A stretch of DNA of 64,000 bases, taken from contig CAVWJW010000004.1 in the NCBI GenBank assembly GCA_963755335.1, positions 186,001 through 250,000 of the forward strand. The letters run 5' to 3'. The stretch comes from UBA10649 sp963755335 (GTDB lineage Bacteria; Actinomycetota; Actinomycetes; S36-B12). This document shows, piece by piece, positions 36,373 to 45,482 of the stretch; within the stretch, counting starts at the first letter, position 1; each line of letters starts with the position of its first letter. A model generated the notes under the pieces. The model worked only from the letters and a program-made list of their open reading frames with translations. It had not been told where the DNA came from and made no database searches. A program made the position numbers and the translations under genes.

Positions 36373-37353
36373 CTACATCCCCTCGTACGCAACGGTGTGG
36401 CAGAGGGCCGGCAGCCGGCCGTCGGCAATGCGGGCCATGGTGTCAGGCAGGTCGATGAAGTCGGAGGTTCCGGAGATGAGTGCGTCGAACGCCGGGTCCT
36501 TGAGAAGGTCGAGAGCCAGGGCCAGGCGGTCAGCCATAGTCCGGGATGCTCGGCGCGCTTGCGACACCTTGCCGACCTGACTGGCCTGAATCGTAAGGCG
36601 TCCGGAGTGAAACGCTCCGCCCAGGGAGACGGTGACGTCGGCGTCGCCGTACCAGCTCATGTCGAGCACGGTGCCCTCCGGGGTGAGCAGGTCGAGCGAG
36701 CGCTGCAGTCCGGCCGAGGTCGCACTGGTGTGGACGACAAGGTCCTGACCCTCGCTGGCATCGGCGGGCAGTCGGAAGGCGACGCCCAGGGCGTCGGCGG
36801 TGGTCGCACGGGAGGAGTCGACGTCGACGAGCGTCACCTGGACGCCGGGGATCTGCTCCAGCAGGCGGGCCACGCAGCAGCCGACCATGCCGGCGCCGAT
36901 CACCGTCACGCGGTCGCCCACCAGGGGGGCGGCATCCCACAGGGCATTGACCGCGGTCTCGACGGTGCCGGCAAGCACCGCCCGATCGGGGGGCACCTCG
37001 TCGGGCACGACCGTGACCGCCTGCGCAGGCACCACGTATCCGGTCTGGTGGGGATAGAGGCAGAAGACCGTCCGTCCGCGCAGGTGGGCCGGGCCCTTCT
37101 CGACGGTTCCGACGTTGAGGTACCCGTACTTGACCGGTCCGGGGAACTCGCCGACCTGGAACGGTGCTCGCATGGTCGCGTACTGGCTGGCCGGCACGCC
37201 GCCGCGGAAGACGAGCGTCTCGGTTCCTCGGCTCACTGCGGTGCGCACGGTTCGCACAAGTACGTCCTCGGGACCCGGCTCGCCGAGCGATTCTGATCGG
37301 ATCTCGCCCACGCCCGGTTCGCGGAGCCAGTAGGCAAGCGATTCTGTTCCCAC
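36373..37353 (-). CDS. Zinc-type alcohol dehydrogenase-like (MDR) oxidoreductase
   Basis: A 326-aa medium-chain dehydrogenase/reductase and first gene of the operon. The N-terminal catalytic domain includes VSRGTETLVFRGGVP and FPGPVKYGYLNVG. The Rossmann loop is VTVIGAGMVGCCVARLLEQ. A classical GHE catalytic-zinc motif and the four-Cys structural zinc site are absent, so it may act without zinc, like BchC-type or quinone-reductase-type relatives. GTG 37353 is chosen for the upstream GGTGGGAG. It is divergently arranged with the CDP-alcohol phosphatidyltransferase, with under 100 bp between starts, so a shared control region is likely. Confidence 0.8.
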   Translation of the reverse strand: MGTESLAYWLREPGVGEIRSESLGEPGPEDVLVRTVRTAVSRGTETLVFRGGVPASQYATMRAPFQVGEFPGPVKYGYLNVGTVEKGPAHLRGRTVFCLYPHQTGYVVPAQAVTVVPDEVPPDRAVLAGTVETAVNALWDAAPLVGDRVTVIGAGMVGCCVARLLEQIPGVQVTLVDVDSSRATTADALGVAFRLPADASEGQDLVVHTSATSAGLQRSLDLLTPEGTVLDMSWYGDADVTVSLGGAFHSGRLTIQASQVGKVSQARRASRTMADRLALALDLLKDPAFDALISGTSDFIDLPDTMARIADGRLPALCHTVAYEGM

Positions 37354-37448
37354 CGGACACTCCCACCTGCGATCCACCCAATTTGGACGATAGCATCCGC
37401 CGGATCTCGCCCCTAGCCTCAATAAGGGGGGTCAGAGGTGGAGAAGTG

Positions 37449-38198
37449 GTGCGAGGTGTGACTGCGGGGCCAGCCGTCGGCCTGGTTGCCCAGACGGTTC
37501 TCCTCGGCATGCTTTCCGCAACCGTGGGCCTCACCGATGCGGGTTGGCTGGCCGGACTCACGGTCGGCAGCTTCGTCGTCATCACTCTTGCCAGGGGACT
37601 CGCAGCAACGCAGGCAGCCCGCCTCGGACCGGCTAACACCGTGACCCTGATCAGGGCACTGCTGGTCGGTGGGATTGCTGCCCTGACCGTCTCCAGCCTC
37701 GGCTCGCCGGGCTACACCACCGCCGTGGTCTCCCTCTCGATCGTCGCCCTGCTGCTCGACGGCGCCGACGGCTGGGTCGCTCGACGAACCGGTTCGCAGT
37801 CGGAGCTGGGGGCGCGCTTCGACTACGAGGTCGATGCCTTCTTGATGCTCGTGCTCTGCGTGTTCGTCGTCCCCATGGCCGGCTGGTGGGTCCTTGTCAT
37901 CGGCCTTGCCCGCTATGCGTTTGTTGCAGCGGGATGGGGGTGGGAGTGGATGCGGGTCACGCTGCCACCCCGGTACTGGCGGAAGGTGGTCGCCGCCACG
38001 CAGGGCATCGTGCTGACCGTGGTGGCGTCCCAGGTACTGCCCTCGGCGATCAACGTCGCGTTGCTGGTCTTCGCGCTCGTTCTGCTGACAGAGTCGTTCG
38101 GACGTGACGTCTGGTGGCTGTGGCGCCGTCGGGACGTTCAGGCGCAGGCGTGGTTCTCCCAGGCCGTCCTCGCGGCGTCCTCGTCATCTACCGGGTGA
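37449..38198 (+). CDS. CDP-alcohol phosphatidyltransferase family membrane protein
   Basis: A roughly 249-aa integral membrane enzyme. The full family motif DGx2ARx8Gx3Dx3D is present as DGWVARRTGSQSELGARFDYEVD (split here: DGWVAR, then G, D and D at the required spacings; about residues 106-128). It transfers a phosphoalcohol from a CDP-alcohol to an acceptor alcohol; the acceptor (inositol, glycerol phosphate or other) cannot be told. Several GTG codons cluster at the start. GTG 37449 is chosen for its distance from GGTGGAG. It is divergent from the pterin-like operon and may share regulation or supply a lipid carrier to it (inference). Confidence 0.85.
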   Translation: MRGVTAGPAVGLVAQTVLLGMLSATVGLTDAGWLAGLTVGSFVVITLARGLAATQAARLGPANTVTLIRALLVGGIAALTVSSLGSPGYTTAVVSLSIVALLLDGADGWVARRTGSQSELGARFDYEVDAFLMLVLCVFVVPMAGWWVLVIGLARYAFVAAGWGWEWMRVTLPPRYWRKVVAATQGIVLTVVASQVLPSAINVALLVFALVLLTESFGRDVWWLWRRRDVQAQAWFSQAVLAASSSSTG

Positions 38199-38281
38199 GA
38201 TTGGTAGTCGCAGGCTGCGCAGCTGGCCTGGAAGCTCATTGCCTCGTCGTCGTGCCACGTCATGTCGATACGCATGGACAT
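38138..38281 (-). CDS. 47-residue Cys-containing small protein
   Basis: A small gene with strong initiation signals: GGGGAGG lies 5 nt before ATG 38281. The product starts MSMRIDMTWHDDEAMSFQAS, continues with CAACDY, and ends DAARTAWENHACA. The CxxC plus C-terminal H-x-C could bind zinc, as in small zinc-ribbon-like proteins. Its 3' end overlaps, in antisense, the last 60 bases of the CDP-alcohol transferase. I do not recognise a family. The hemerythrin gene lies upstream on the same strand, with 89 bp between them. Confidence 0.6.
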   Translation of the reverse strand: MSMRIDMTWHDDEAMSFQASCAACDYQSHPVDDEDAARTAWENHACA

Positions 38282-38370
38282 CGCTACCTCCCCTGTGCAG
38301 CATCTGCGCTGCGCGAGATCGATGCCCCATTCAGTCATGGTCGCCGGTAGGGCGACAACCCCCGAATGGA

Positions 38371-39018
38371 CTAATTGGCGAGCAGGCGTGCCTTGTACTC
38401 GCGGACCAGCGGACGGCCCTCGATCTCGAAATTGGCGCGGGCCTCGGGGGGCATGGACGCGAGAATCGACTCCCCCAATTGAGGGGTGGTGTCCTCGATG
38501 ATGAGCCCCAGAAGGAGGGTGCGCTGCTCGGGCGTCAGTGCGGCGCGAACGTTGTTGCCGAAGCGCGCGAACTCCTCGTCGCTGATGACGGTCGCGAGCA
38601 GGGGCAGCGCCTCCTTCTCCTCGTGGCCAAGGTGCCTCAGGAGGACCTTCTCGAGCGAGATGAGCTCGGTGTGCAACGCCGCACGGTTGTGGGCGGAGGG
38701 GTCGGCGCGCCAGGCATCGGCGAGTGCGGTCACGCTGGCAAGGCCGACGTTGAGCTCCTCGTGCTCGGCCTCCATGATGAAGACGGCCTCGTGCTCCGGT
38801 GCACGCTCCTGCGCAAGCGGCCAGAGCAGCTCGTCCTCGGTGTCGTGGTGGACCTGCATGAGCAGGCCGAGCAGGGCGATGTGGTCGCACACGACGGCGG
38901 CGCGTGCCGCATCGCCGTCGGGCACCGACTTCACGAGCAGCGGGAGCGAGGCGTACTCCTTACGCATCCCGTCATGGGCGGCGACCATCTCGCTGACGTC
39001 GATGGCGAGTTGTTCCAC
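38371..39018 (-). CDS. Hemerythrin-domain protein
   Basis: A 215-aa helical protein with an HHE-type cation-binding domain. Likely iron ligands are His15 (MVAAHDGMRKEY), VCDHIALLGLLMQVHHDTEDELLWP, AEHEELN and LLRHLGHEEKEALP. The C-terminal extension (EQRTLLLGLIIEDTTPQLGE) is typical of actinobacterial hemerythrin-like proteins involved in oxygen, NO or redox sensing. GTG 39018 is preceded by GGAGGAAGAC. It is divergent from the Tat-exported MCO gene, with 180 bp between, which probably contains both promoters. Confidence 0.85.
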   Translation of the reverse strand: MEQLAIDVSEMVAAHDGMRKEYASLPLLVKSVPDGDAARAAVVCDHIALLGLLMQVHHDTEDELLWPLAQERAPEHEAVFIMEAEHEELNVGLASVTALADAWRADPSAHNRAALHTELISLEKVLLRHLGHEEKEALPLLATVISDEEFARFGNNVRAALTPEQRTLLLGLIIEDTTPQLGESILASMPPEARANFEIEGRPLVREYKARLLAN

Positions 39019-39198
39019 GTCTTCCTCCGATGTTTAACGTGCATCGTGCCGGTTGTCACGGTGGGGAAGCAACGCGGGGGTGTCAAAGGGGCCTGGAGCC
39101 CTCCCTAGGTTTCTCCAAGGTCTTAACGCAAATCTAACCCTCGCGGAACGGGCGCTGGGGTGCGCAGGACCGCCGATTCCTTGAAAGGGGTGGGCTCG

Positions 39199-41450
39199 AT
39201 GACCGACGAGACGACTGGCCAGACGATCGAGGCGAGTGTCCAGACTGACGAGACAACGGGTAAGAGCGGCTTCTCGCGCCGCAACTTCCTCCAGTTGGGC
39301 GCGGTCGCGGGCGCAGGTGTCGCGGTGCTGTCGGCGCAGCAGATGGGCGTGCCGTACCTGTCCGTCCGCGGGCTGCTCAGCCCTGACGGCGCCTTCGACG
39401 GAGCCTCCGAGGCGCTGGCCGACACCCTCTTCTACACCGAGGTGTTCCCGACCAGCCCGCTGATCCTGGCGCCCTTCGTCGACCCGCTGCCGGTGCCGAA
39501 GGCGGCCAGGCCCACCCAGGTGTCGGAGTTCGCCTACTGGAAGAAGACACCCGGCCCGGGCATGGGCCAGCAGAACTCGCTCGAGCAACGAGCGGCACCA
39601 GATGTGGGCTCCCCCGGGCGCCACGCCCGTGGATCCGATCGTCTACAAGCTCGATGTGGTCGTGAATACGCATGCCTTCACGACGTCGCCGGTGCTGCCC
39701 ATCGACATCAAGGGCAAGCCCACCGTCTCGTTCGACTCGACGGGCAAGACGTACGCCGCCGGCACCCAGCGCACCCTGCCGCCGAGCACCATCTATGCCT
39801 TCAACGGCACGTTCCCCGGCCCGATGATCAACGCGGAGTACGGCAAGCCGGTGCTGGTGCGGTTCGAGAACCACCTCGACGAGAACCCGCTGGGCCTTGA
39901 CCGCCAGGACTTCGGCGCTCCGGACTGGTCGTTCCTCACCCACCTGCACAACGGGCACACCGCTCCCGAGAGCGACGGCAACCCGCACTACTCGATGAAG
40001 CATGGGCCGAACGCGCACGGCTACGCGCCGGGGATGTTCGTTGACAACCTCTACCTGAACTGGCCCGCGGGAAATGACGATCGCGAGAAGCAGAGCTTCT
40101 TCTGGTTCCACGATCACCGCATGGACCACACGGGTGCGAACGTCTACAAGGGCATGGTCGGCCTGTACCCGATCTACGACCCCAAGGAGTACGTGGCCGG
40201 TCAGGGCATGTACGACGGCGGCGACGAGCGCCAGGGCCTGCGCCTCCCCGGCGTGCGCACCAACAACGCGGACGGCTCGTTCGATGTGGCCTACGACATC
40301 CCGCTGGCGTTCTACGACTGCCGTCTCGACGACGGGGTCACGACCCACCAGGACATGCACGACAGCATGGGCGAGTTCCCGCTCGCGAAGAACCCGGCCA
40401 AGCACCCGGAGTGGTGGGGCAAGACCTTCTTCAAGCACTTCCCGAACCACGGTTTCGTCGGCGACATCTTCACCGTCAACGGCACCGCGTACCCGACACT
40501 GGAGGTCAAGCGCCGCAAGTACCGCTTCCGCTTCCTGGACTGCTCGGTGGCGCGTATCTACGAGTTCAAGCTCATGTCCTCGACCAAGGGACCGAAGGCG
40601 GCCAACACCGCTCGGCCTCAGCGGCTCCGAGCTCCAGGGCCAGTACCGCATCCCGGACGGCCAGCAGTGCATGAAGTTCACCCAGATCGCCTCCGACGGC
40701 GGCCTTCTGCCCTTCCCGATCACCCGCGACTCGTTCGAGCTGTGGCCGGCCAAGCGTCGCGAGTTCATCGTCGACTTCACCAAGTACCAGGACGGCAGCC
40801 CGACGACCAAGGGCGACGTCATCTACCTGACCAACGTCATGAAGATGCCCGACGGCCGCATGTGGTCGAACTCGTCGCGCTTCTCGCCCGACCCCAACTA
40901 CAAGGTGCCCGTGCTGAAGTTCGTCATCGGGGACATCGCCGAGGACAACAGCCAGATCCCCAAGGCGATGCGCCCGATCCCGCCGCTGCCCAGCAACTGG
41001 CAGAGCATGATGGACAACCGCCTGATCTTCGAGGTGCAGCGCGGCAGCGCAGGCGGCGAGATCGAGTGGATGATCAACGGCAAGGCGTTCGAGCCGGAGA
41101 CGGTCGCGACGAGCCTGAAGAACAAGGCCGGACTCACGCCCCTCGCTCAGCAGAAGAAGGACAGCTTCAACCTGTGGGAGATCCGCAACGGCGGCGGCGG
41201 CTGGGTCCATCCCTTCCACCTCCACATGGAAGAGCACCGAGTCGTCATGCGGAACAACAAGGACGTCACGAACCCGGAGCCGGGCCATCCCGAGGATGCG
41301 TCTCGCGAGGACCTGGTGGCGCTCGATCCGTCAGAGTCGACCGTGGTGTACCGCGGCTTCCGCGACTTCGTCGGCCCGTACGTCGCGCACTGCCACAACC
41401 TCGCGCACGAGGACCACGCCATGATGTTCGGCTGGGAGATCACTCCGTAG
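39199..41450 (+). CDS. Tat-exported multicopper oxidase 3 (bilirubin oxidase-like), frame interrupted twice
   Basis: A secreted blue-copper oxidase of about 750 aa. The N-terminus carries a Tat signal (SRRNFLQLGAVAGAGVAVLS). All copper blocks are present: HLHNGHTAPES (near 39940), FWFHDHRMDHTGANVYKG, HPFHLHMEEHRVVM and HCHNLAHEDHAMMFGWEI (near 41390). The His-rich last block with Met is the T1/T3 site. Frame switches occur near 39590 and 40606; a single base at each restores the protein. It differs from the two large MCOs (Tat rather than Sec, no GSGY repeats, no FN3). A membrane-protein gene follows. Substrate unknown: bilirubin, phenols, Mn or Cu(I) are all possible for this family. Confidence 0.85.
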
Positions 41451-41498
41451 CGGTCGGCTAGCCGACGTGTCAGCTGCTCGACCGGAACGGAGTTCATC

Positions 41499-42686
41499 AT
41501 GACCGCAGTGACGCTTGAGCCCTCGGCCGCCGTCCAGGTGCGCCGAGGGGTGCCGTGGAAGACGGTGCTGTCGCTGGGCATCGTGATGGCGCTTGCCGAT
41601 GGCTACTGGATGACGACGCTGAGGGGTGCGGTCGGCGCGATCGCCCGCACCCAGGGCCCCTTCGCCAGTTGGCTGCGGGAGTCGCTCCTGTCCGTCCCGC
41701 TGTTCCTGCTCGCGGTGCTGGCCGGGGTGACCCTGGCACTGCGCCTGTTCGGTCCGGCACGCGGGACCTGGCGGACTGTGGTCGCGACGATCCTTATCGT
41801 TGCGGCAGCAGGCACGCTCGCCGGTATCGCGGAGCTGGCGGTCAGCTCGGGCTACGACTACATCCTGCAGACGCATCAGCTGCAGCGCATGGACGCTATC
41901 CATCCGATGTGCTCGACCCAGAACTGCCTCGACATCGAGCAGCAGCGCTCCTTGTGGCTGCAGGTTCACTCGGTCGCGTATGGAGCGGTCCTGCTGCTCA
42001 TCACGAACCTGGTGGCGGTGGGCTGGATCACGGCGATGCGTGGTGGACGCATCGATGTCGCGAAGCTCCGCACGACGGACATCTCGGGTGTGGGTGACGC
42101 GACCCCGCCGGCCAGTCGGGTCGAGAGCGTCAGGATGCTGCTCGTGCTGAGCCTGGCCGCGACGGTCGTCGTCTATGGGGCGACGCTGCCGGCCTACCTC
42201 AGCACCTCACCCGTCAGCGGCGTCGTCATGTTCGCGATCGCCGCGCTTCAGCTGCTCCTCGCCGCGCTGCTCCTCATCCTTCCGGGGCGGCCCGCCACGA
42301 TTGCGACGGCAGTGGTGACCGGAACCCTGGTCGCTCTGTGGCTGCTCTCGAGCACCACGGGTCTGCCGCTCGGCCTGGGCGTCACTCAGCCAGAAGCGGT
42401 GGGGCCGGCGCTTCTTGCTGCCAGTCTCCTCGAGACCGTGTCGTTGGTTCTGGCGCTGGCCCTGCTGCGCAATGGTGCGCGCCTACGTCGACCCGATGGC
42501 TTCTCTGACCACGTCCGCTGGATGGCTGGCCTCGCCGTCGTCGCGCTGACCATGCTCGGACTCGCCGGGAGCGGCTTGCCGGGACTGGGCAACTACGGCA
42601 ACACGGGTGACAAGCCGCTCACGGCGACATCGACGCACAACCACAGTGGCGGGGCCACCGAGTCGGTGCCTCCGCTGAACGGCTAG
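41499..42686 (+). CDS. Polytopic membrane protein paired with MCO 3
   Basis: A 395-aa protein with about nine hydrophobic segments, for example VLSLGIVMALADGYWMTTL, SVPLFLLAVLAGVTLALRLF and VVVYGATLPAYLSTSPVSG. An external-looking loop between early helices contains HQLQRMDAIHPMCSTQNCLD, with two Cys, and the C-terminus ends in a His-containing HNHSGGATES tail. I do not recognise the family. It lies 48 nt downstream of MCO 3 with GACCGGAACGGAG before ATG 41499, so it is probably co-transcribed. It may anchor MCO 3 or feed it electrons or copper (inference). Confidence 0.6.
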   Translation: MTAVTLEPSAAVQVRRGVPWKTVLSLGIVMALADGYWMTTLRGAVGAIARTQGPFASWLRESLLSVPLFLLAVLAGVTLALRLFGPARGTWRTVVATILIVAAAGTLAGIAELAVSSGYDYILQTHQLQRMDAIHPMCSTQNCLDIEQQRSLWLQVHSVAYGAVLLLITNLVAVGWITAMRGGRIDVAKLRTTDISGVGDATPPASRVESVRMLLVLSLAATVVVYGATLPAYLSTSPVSGVVMFAIAALQLLLAALLLILPGRPATIATAVVTGTLVALWLLSSTTGLPLGLGVTQPEAVGPALLAASLLETVSLVLALALLRNGARLRRPDGFSDHVRWMAGLAVVALTMLGLAGSGLPGLGNYGNTGDKPLTATSTHNHSGGATESVPPLNG

Positions 42687-42707
42687 GCCCAGCCCAGCAG
42701 AACGACG

Positions 42708-43025
42708 TCAGCTGGCGTCGAGCAACAGCGCCGCCTGCTCGAGCAAGGCCGCCAATTCGCGGGCAGCCGCAGGAGTCATGGGCTGCGCGTGCACGGGCTC
42801 GCTGTGCACGACGATCGCGGCGTCGGCGGTGGGCTGGCCATCAGTGCCGAGCGGCTGGAAGAGCTGGACGCTGACGCGGGACACCATGCCGAGGCTGGCC
42901 GCGTGCTCCGACTCAACGCCCTTCATGTGCAGGTCGCGGCTGCACCAGGCGGGGCACGTCGCCAGGACGTGAGCGAACTGAGCCTTGTCGGTGTCTGACA
43001 TATACGGGTTGACGGTGGTGATCAT
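42708..43025 (-). CDS. DUF6907-like small cytoplasmic protein
   Basis: A 105-aa product. The segment ATCPAWCSRDLHM near residue 30 and the later VSVQLFQPLGTDGQPTADAA and PAAARELAALLEQAALLLD match the general plan of actinobacterial DUF6907 proteins (CPxWC near the start, a beta segment, then a C-terminal helix). Function is unknown. ATG 43025 is chosen because GAGGGAG precedes it; the open frame extends upstream without initiation signals. It is convergent with the MCO 3 operon. Confidence 0.65.
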   Translation of the reverse strand: MITTVNPYMSDTDKAQFAHVLATCPAWCSRDLHMKGVESEHAASLGMVSRVSVQLFQPLGTDGQPTADAAIVVHSEPVHAQPMTPAAARELAALLEQAALLLDAS

Positions 43026-43129
43026 CGTGGAACTCCCTCGTCGAGCAGGCCGGGCGACCCGGCTGTTCCCATCGTCCTCACGGTTCGTGCGCGATGACGA
43101 CTCGAAGAGGGGCCGATGGTCCCTTCCCT

Positions 43130-43669
43130 TCAGGTCGGTGCGTCGATCGCCCACCACTCGAGTTGGGTCCCGTACCAACGGTCCGTCGGGCCAACGTGGC
43201 GCATGCCGATCCTCCGCATGACCGCGAACGACGGCTCGTTGCCGGCGTAGGCCACGGCGTTCACCCGGTCGAGCGCGAGGTCACCGAACGCGTGCTCCAG
43301 CACGGCGCCGGCCGCTTCCGTGGCGTATCCGGCTCCCCAGTGATCTGGATGCACGTGCCAGCCGATCTCGACGTCGTCCGTCGGTTCGCCCTCCGCGTCC
43401 GGCAGCGGGACGAGCAGGACGGTCCCGATCGGTCGCGCCACACCCACGGGGGCCAGGGCCCACATCCCATACCCAGGCCGCTCCTGGGCGATGCGACCCC
43501 ACCGCGCCAGTCGCTCGTGGGCCTCGGCGGTGGAGGCCCAGGGCTTCGGCTCTGCACCGAGCCACCGCGCTACTTCGATGCGCCGATAGAGGTCGAAGGC
43601 GGCGGCCACCTCGTCAGGATCGTCCGGACGCCACGGACGCAGCTGGAGTCGCGATGTCGTCATTTCCAT
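43130..43669 (-). CDS. GNAT-family N-acetyltransferase (RimJ/RimL type)
   Basis: A 179-aa acetyltransferase. It begins TSRLQLRPWRPDDPDEVAAA, the usual RimJ/RimL-type N-terminus. The acetyl-CoA-binding core is EIGWHVHPDHWGAGYATEAA, followed by VNAVAYAGNEPSFAVMRRIGMRHVG, the typical NxxSxxxxxKxGF-like motif. It probably acetylates a protein N-terminus or small amine; the acceptor cannot be predicted. ATG 43669 or the in-frame ATG 43663 could be the start. It is divergent from the zincin lipoprotein gene. Confidence 0.83.
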   Translation of the reverse strand: MEMTTSRLQLRPWRPDDPDEVAAAFDLYRRIEVARWLGAEPKPWASTAEAHERLARWGRIAQERPGYGMWALAPVGVARPIGTVLLVPLPDAEGEPTDDVEIGWHVHPDHWGAGYATEAAGAVLEHAFGDLALDRVNAVAYAGNEPSFAVMRRIGMRHVGPTDRWYGTQLEWWAIDAPT

Positions 43670-43744
43670 GACCGCATGATGATCCGTATACATCTGCGGT
43701 CGTGCGTGCCACCCTTGCTTGATCCCTTGAACGTGGGAGGACGC

Positions 43745-44527
43745 ATGACTGGTGGTCCCCGGTTCCGGCGGCATGGCTTCGGCGTTGCCGCGTTCATCCT
43801 GTGCGTGACCACCCTCGCCGCCGGTTGCTCGTCGGCTCCGTCGGCCGGTAGCCAGGCGGCCGTGAAGTCGGCGGGCGCCTCGGCGCTACCTGCCGAGGCG
43901 GGCTCGGGGTCGAAGCCTTCGGGAGGCGGCGCCGGTTGGACGTACCTTGATCCGGGTGGGTCCCTCCACGGGTACGGGTGGTCGCGTTGCACCACGACGG
44001 TGACGGTGTCTGCAGACACGTCCTACCTCGATGCCGCCGCGGCCGACCGGGTCCGCGCGGCGCTCAAGGCGGTGGCGTCCTTGTGGACGTCTGCATCCGG
44101 CATGCACTTCACTTCGGTGGGCAGCGTGCCGATGAAGTTCGAAGCGGCGAGCCAGACGCTGGTTCCCGTCGACGGACCGGCGCGCCCGGACCACATCTAC
44201 CTGGCGCTGGAGCCGGAGGTGCAGGCGCCTCGCCTGGACGGCGGGGTCGTCGGCCTCGGCACGCCCACCCTCGTGCTCTCGGACGAGAAGCGGATCGTCG
44301 GCGGGGAGGCCGTCTTCGAGTCGGAGTACGTCAACGCGCAGTCGAAGGCGGAATTGATCCATCTGTTCGCGCACGAGATCGGCCACATCCTGGGACTCGG
44401 CCACTCACCCGACAAGGGCAACATCATGTACTCGGTCGTCACCGATCAGACGAAGCTCGGTCCGGGCGATGTCGCCGGAATCAACGCCGTGATGCGGCCG
44501 TGCGCCTCTGCGACGGCGCAGCCATAA
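43745..44527 (+). CDS. Matrixin-like zinc metallopeptidase lipoprotein
   Basis: A 260-aa exported protein. The signal peptide has a lipobox, FILCVTTLAAGC, followed by a Ser/Gly/Ala linker to about residue 65. The catalytic zinc motif is complete: LFAHEIGHILGLGHSPDKGNIMY, where HEIGHILGLGH gives three His ligands and the Glu base, and the MY of NIMY provides the Met-turn. This places it with M10/M12-like metzincins. It would be a surface-anchored peptidase. ATG 43745 follows GGGAGGAC. Several matrixin-type secreted peptidases of this size occur in actinobacteria with unknown targets. Confidence 0.85.
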   Translation: MTGGPRFRRHGFGVAAFILCVTTLAAGCSSAPSAGSQAAVKSAGASALPAEAGSGSKPSGGGAGWTYLDPGGSLHGYGWSRCTTTVTVSADTSYLDAAAADRVRAALKAVASLWTSASGMHFTSVGSVPMKFEAASQTLVPVDGPARPDHIYLALEPEVQAPRLDGGVVGLGTPTLVLSDEKRIVGGEAVFESEYVNAQSKAELIHLFAHEIGHILGLGHSPDKGNIMYSVVTDQTKLGPGDVAGINAVMRPCASATAQP

Positions 44528-44564
44528 GCCGGCTGCGTCGCTGATAGACGAATTGGCGCTCGCC

Positions 44565-45098
44565 CTATTGAGCGCTGCCGCTCGCGGACGGTGCTGCGCT
44601 CGGCGCGACCGATGCTGCTGGGCTGGCCGAACTGATCGCCTCGGCGATCTTCGCCTTCAGTGCGTCGAGCGCCGCCAGGGCCTCTGCTGCCTTCGCCTGA
44701 GCATCGGCGATCGCCTTGTCGCGGACATCCGCTGCGGCGGTGGCATTCGCCTTGGCGTTGTCGATCGCCTTCTGAGCGTCGGCCACGGCGGCCTGCGCGG
44801 CGGCGAGCTCAGCTGCGGCATCGGCGGCGGCCTCAGTGGCCTGCGCCTGAGAGGTGTTGAGTTCGGCCTGGAGTCCCGCGATGCGCGATTCCAGGTCCGC
44901 GATCTGGGCTGCGGGATCGGCGATGATCACCCTCCCGATGATCGACTCCAGGCCGGCTACCTCGCTCTCCAGCTTCGTCACGCGAGCGTCCAGGGAGGCG
45001 ACGTCCGCATTGGAGGTGTCGTTCGAACTGCAGGCGGACAGAACCGTTATCGCAGTGAAGCTGATGGCGATGAGAGCCAACCCGCGTCGATTTCTCAT
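44565..45098 (-). CDS. Coiled-coil lipoprotein (paralogue of the gene at 51663)
   Basis: A 177-aa lipoprotein with lipobox FTAITVLSAC (Cys about 23). SLDARVTKLESEVAGLES is a heptad-like coiled coil, and DPAAQIADLESRIAGLQAEL is a second one. A long Ala-rich helix follows, then an Ala/Ser/Pro tail (PAASVAPSAAPSASG). The design resembles Lpp/YgdR-like anchored helices or alanine-zipper proteins, but no named family is clear to me. A close paralogue lies at 51663-52196. The two share VASLDARVT.LES.VAGLES and AAADVRDKAIADAQAK almost letter for letter. Confidence 0.7.
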   Translation of the reverse strand: MRNRRGLALIAISFTAITVLSACSSNDTSNADVASLDARVTKLESEVAGLESIIGRVIIADPAAQIADLESRIAGLQAELNTSQAQATEAAADAAAELAAAQAAVADAQKAIDNAKANATAAADVRDKAIADAQAKAAEALAALDALKAKIAEAISSASPAASVAPSAAPSASGSAQ

Positions 45099-45140
45099 GT
45101 CGATCCTCTCAAGGTTGTCTGTCCACTCAGTGAAGCCAGA

Positions 45141-45482
45141 CTAGGCGACTGATGATGGACGGTCTAGGGCGTTCGCAGCCGTGGTGCTTCGCCCGCGAGC
45201 CAGGATCCGCACCACGCGGCGCTCGTTCGCCAGTCGCCGCACCGAGACCTCGATCAGCGCGGCCGTCGTGGTCGTGACAGCCGTCCAGGCAAGTGCACGC
45301 TTCCAGGATGTGTTCGGGTCGGCTGGATTGGGTGACGTGCGTCCAGTTGTGCGCTCGTAGGCCGAAGTGATCGCCTCCCTAGCCGCCCACACTGCGGCGA
45401 TGGTCACCACGGGGGCGAACCAGTGCAGCACTGGGTGGATGCGATGGCCGTACTCGACTTCGGGTGCAGCGTCCGTCGACAT
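45141..45482 (-). CDS. DUF4235 small membrane protein
   Basis: A 113-aa protein resembling the DUF4235 family. It has a hydrophobic segment (LHWFAPVVTIAAVWAAREAI), a central TSYERTTGRTSPNP-like loop (AITSAYERTTGRTSPNPADP), and a second helix (ALAWTAVTTTTAALIEVSV) followed by a basic tail (RRLANERRVVRILARGR). ATG 45482 is preceded by GAGAAAGGGG. Function unknown. It is followed downstream on the same strand by the coiled-coil lipoprotein gene. Confidence 0.75.
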   Translation of the reverse strand: MSTDAAPEVEYGHRIHPVLHWFAPVVTIAAVWAAREAITSAYERTTGRTSPNPADPNTSWKRALAWTAVTTTTAALIEVSVRRLANERRVVRILARGRSTTAANALDRPSSVA

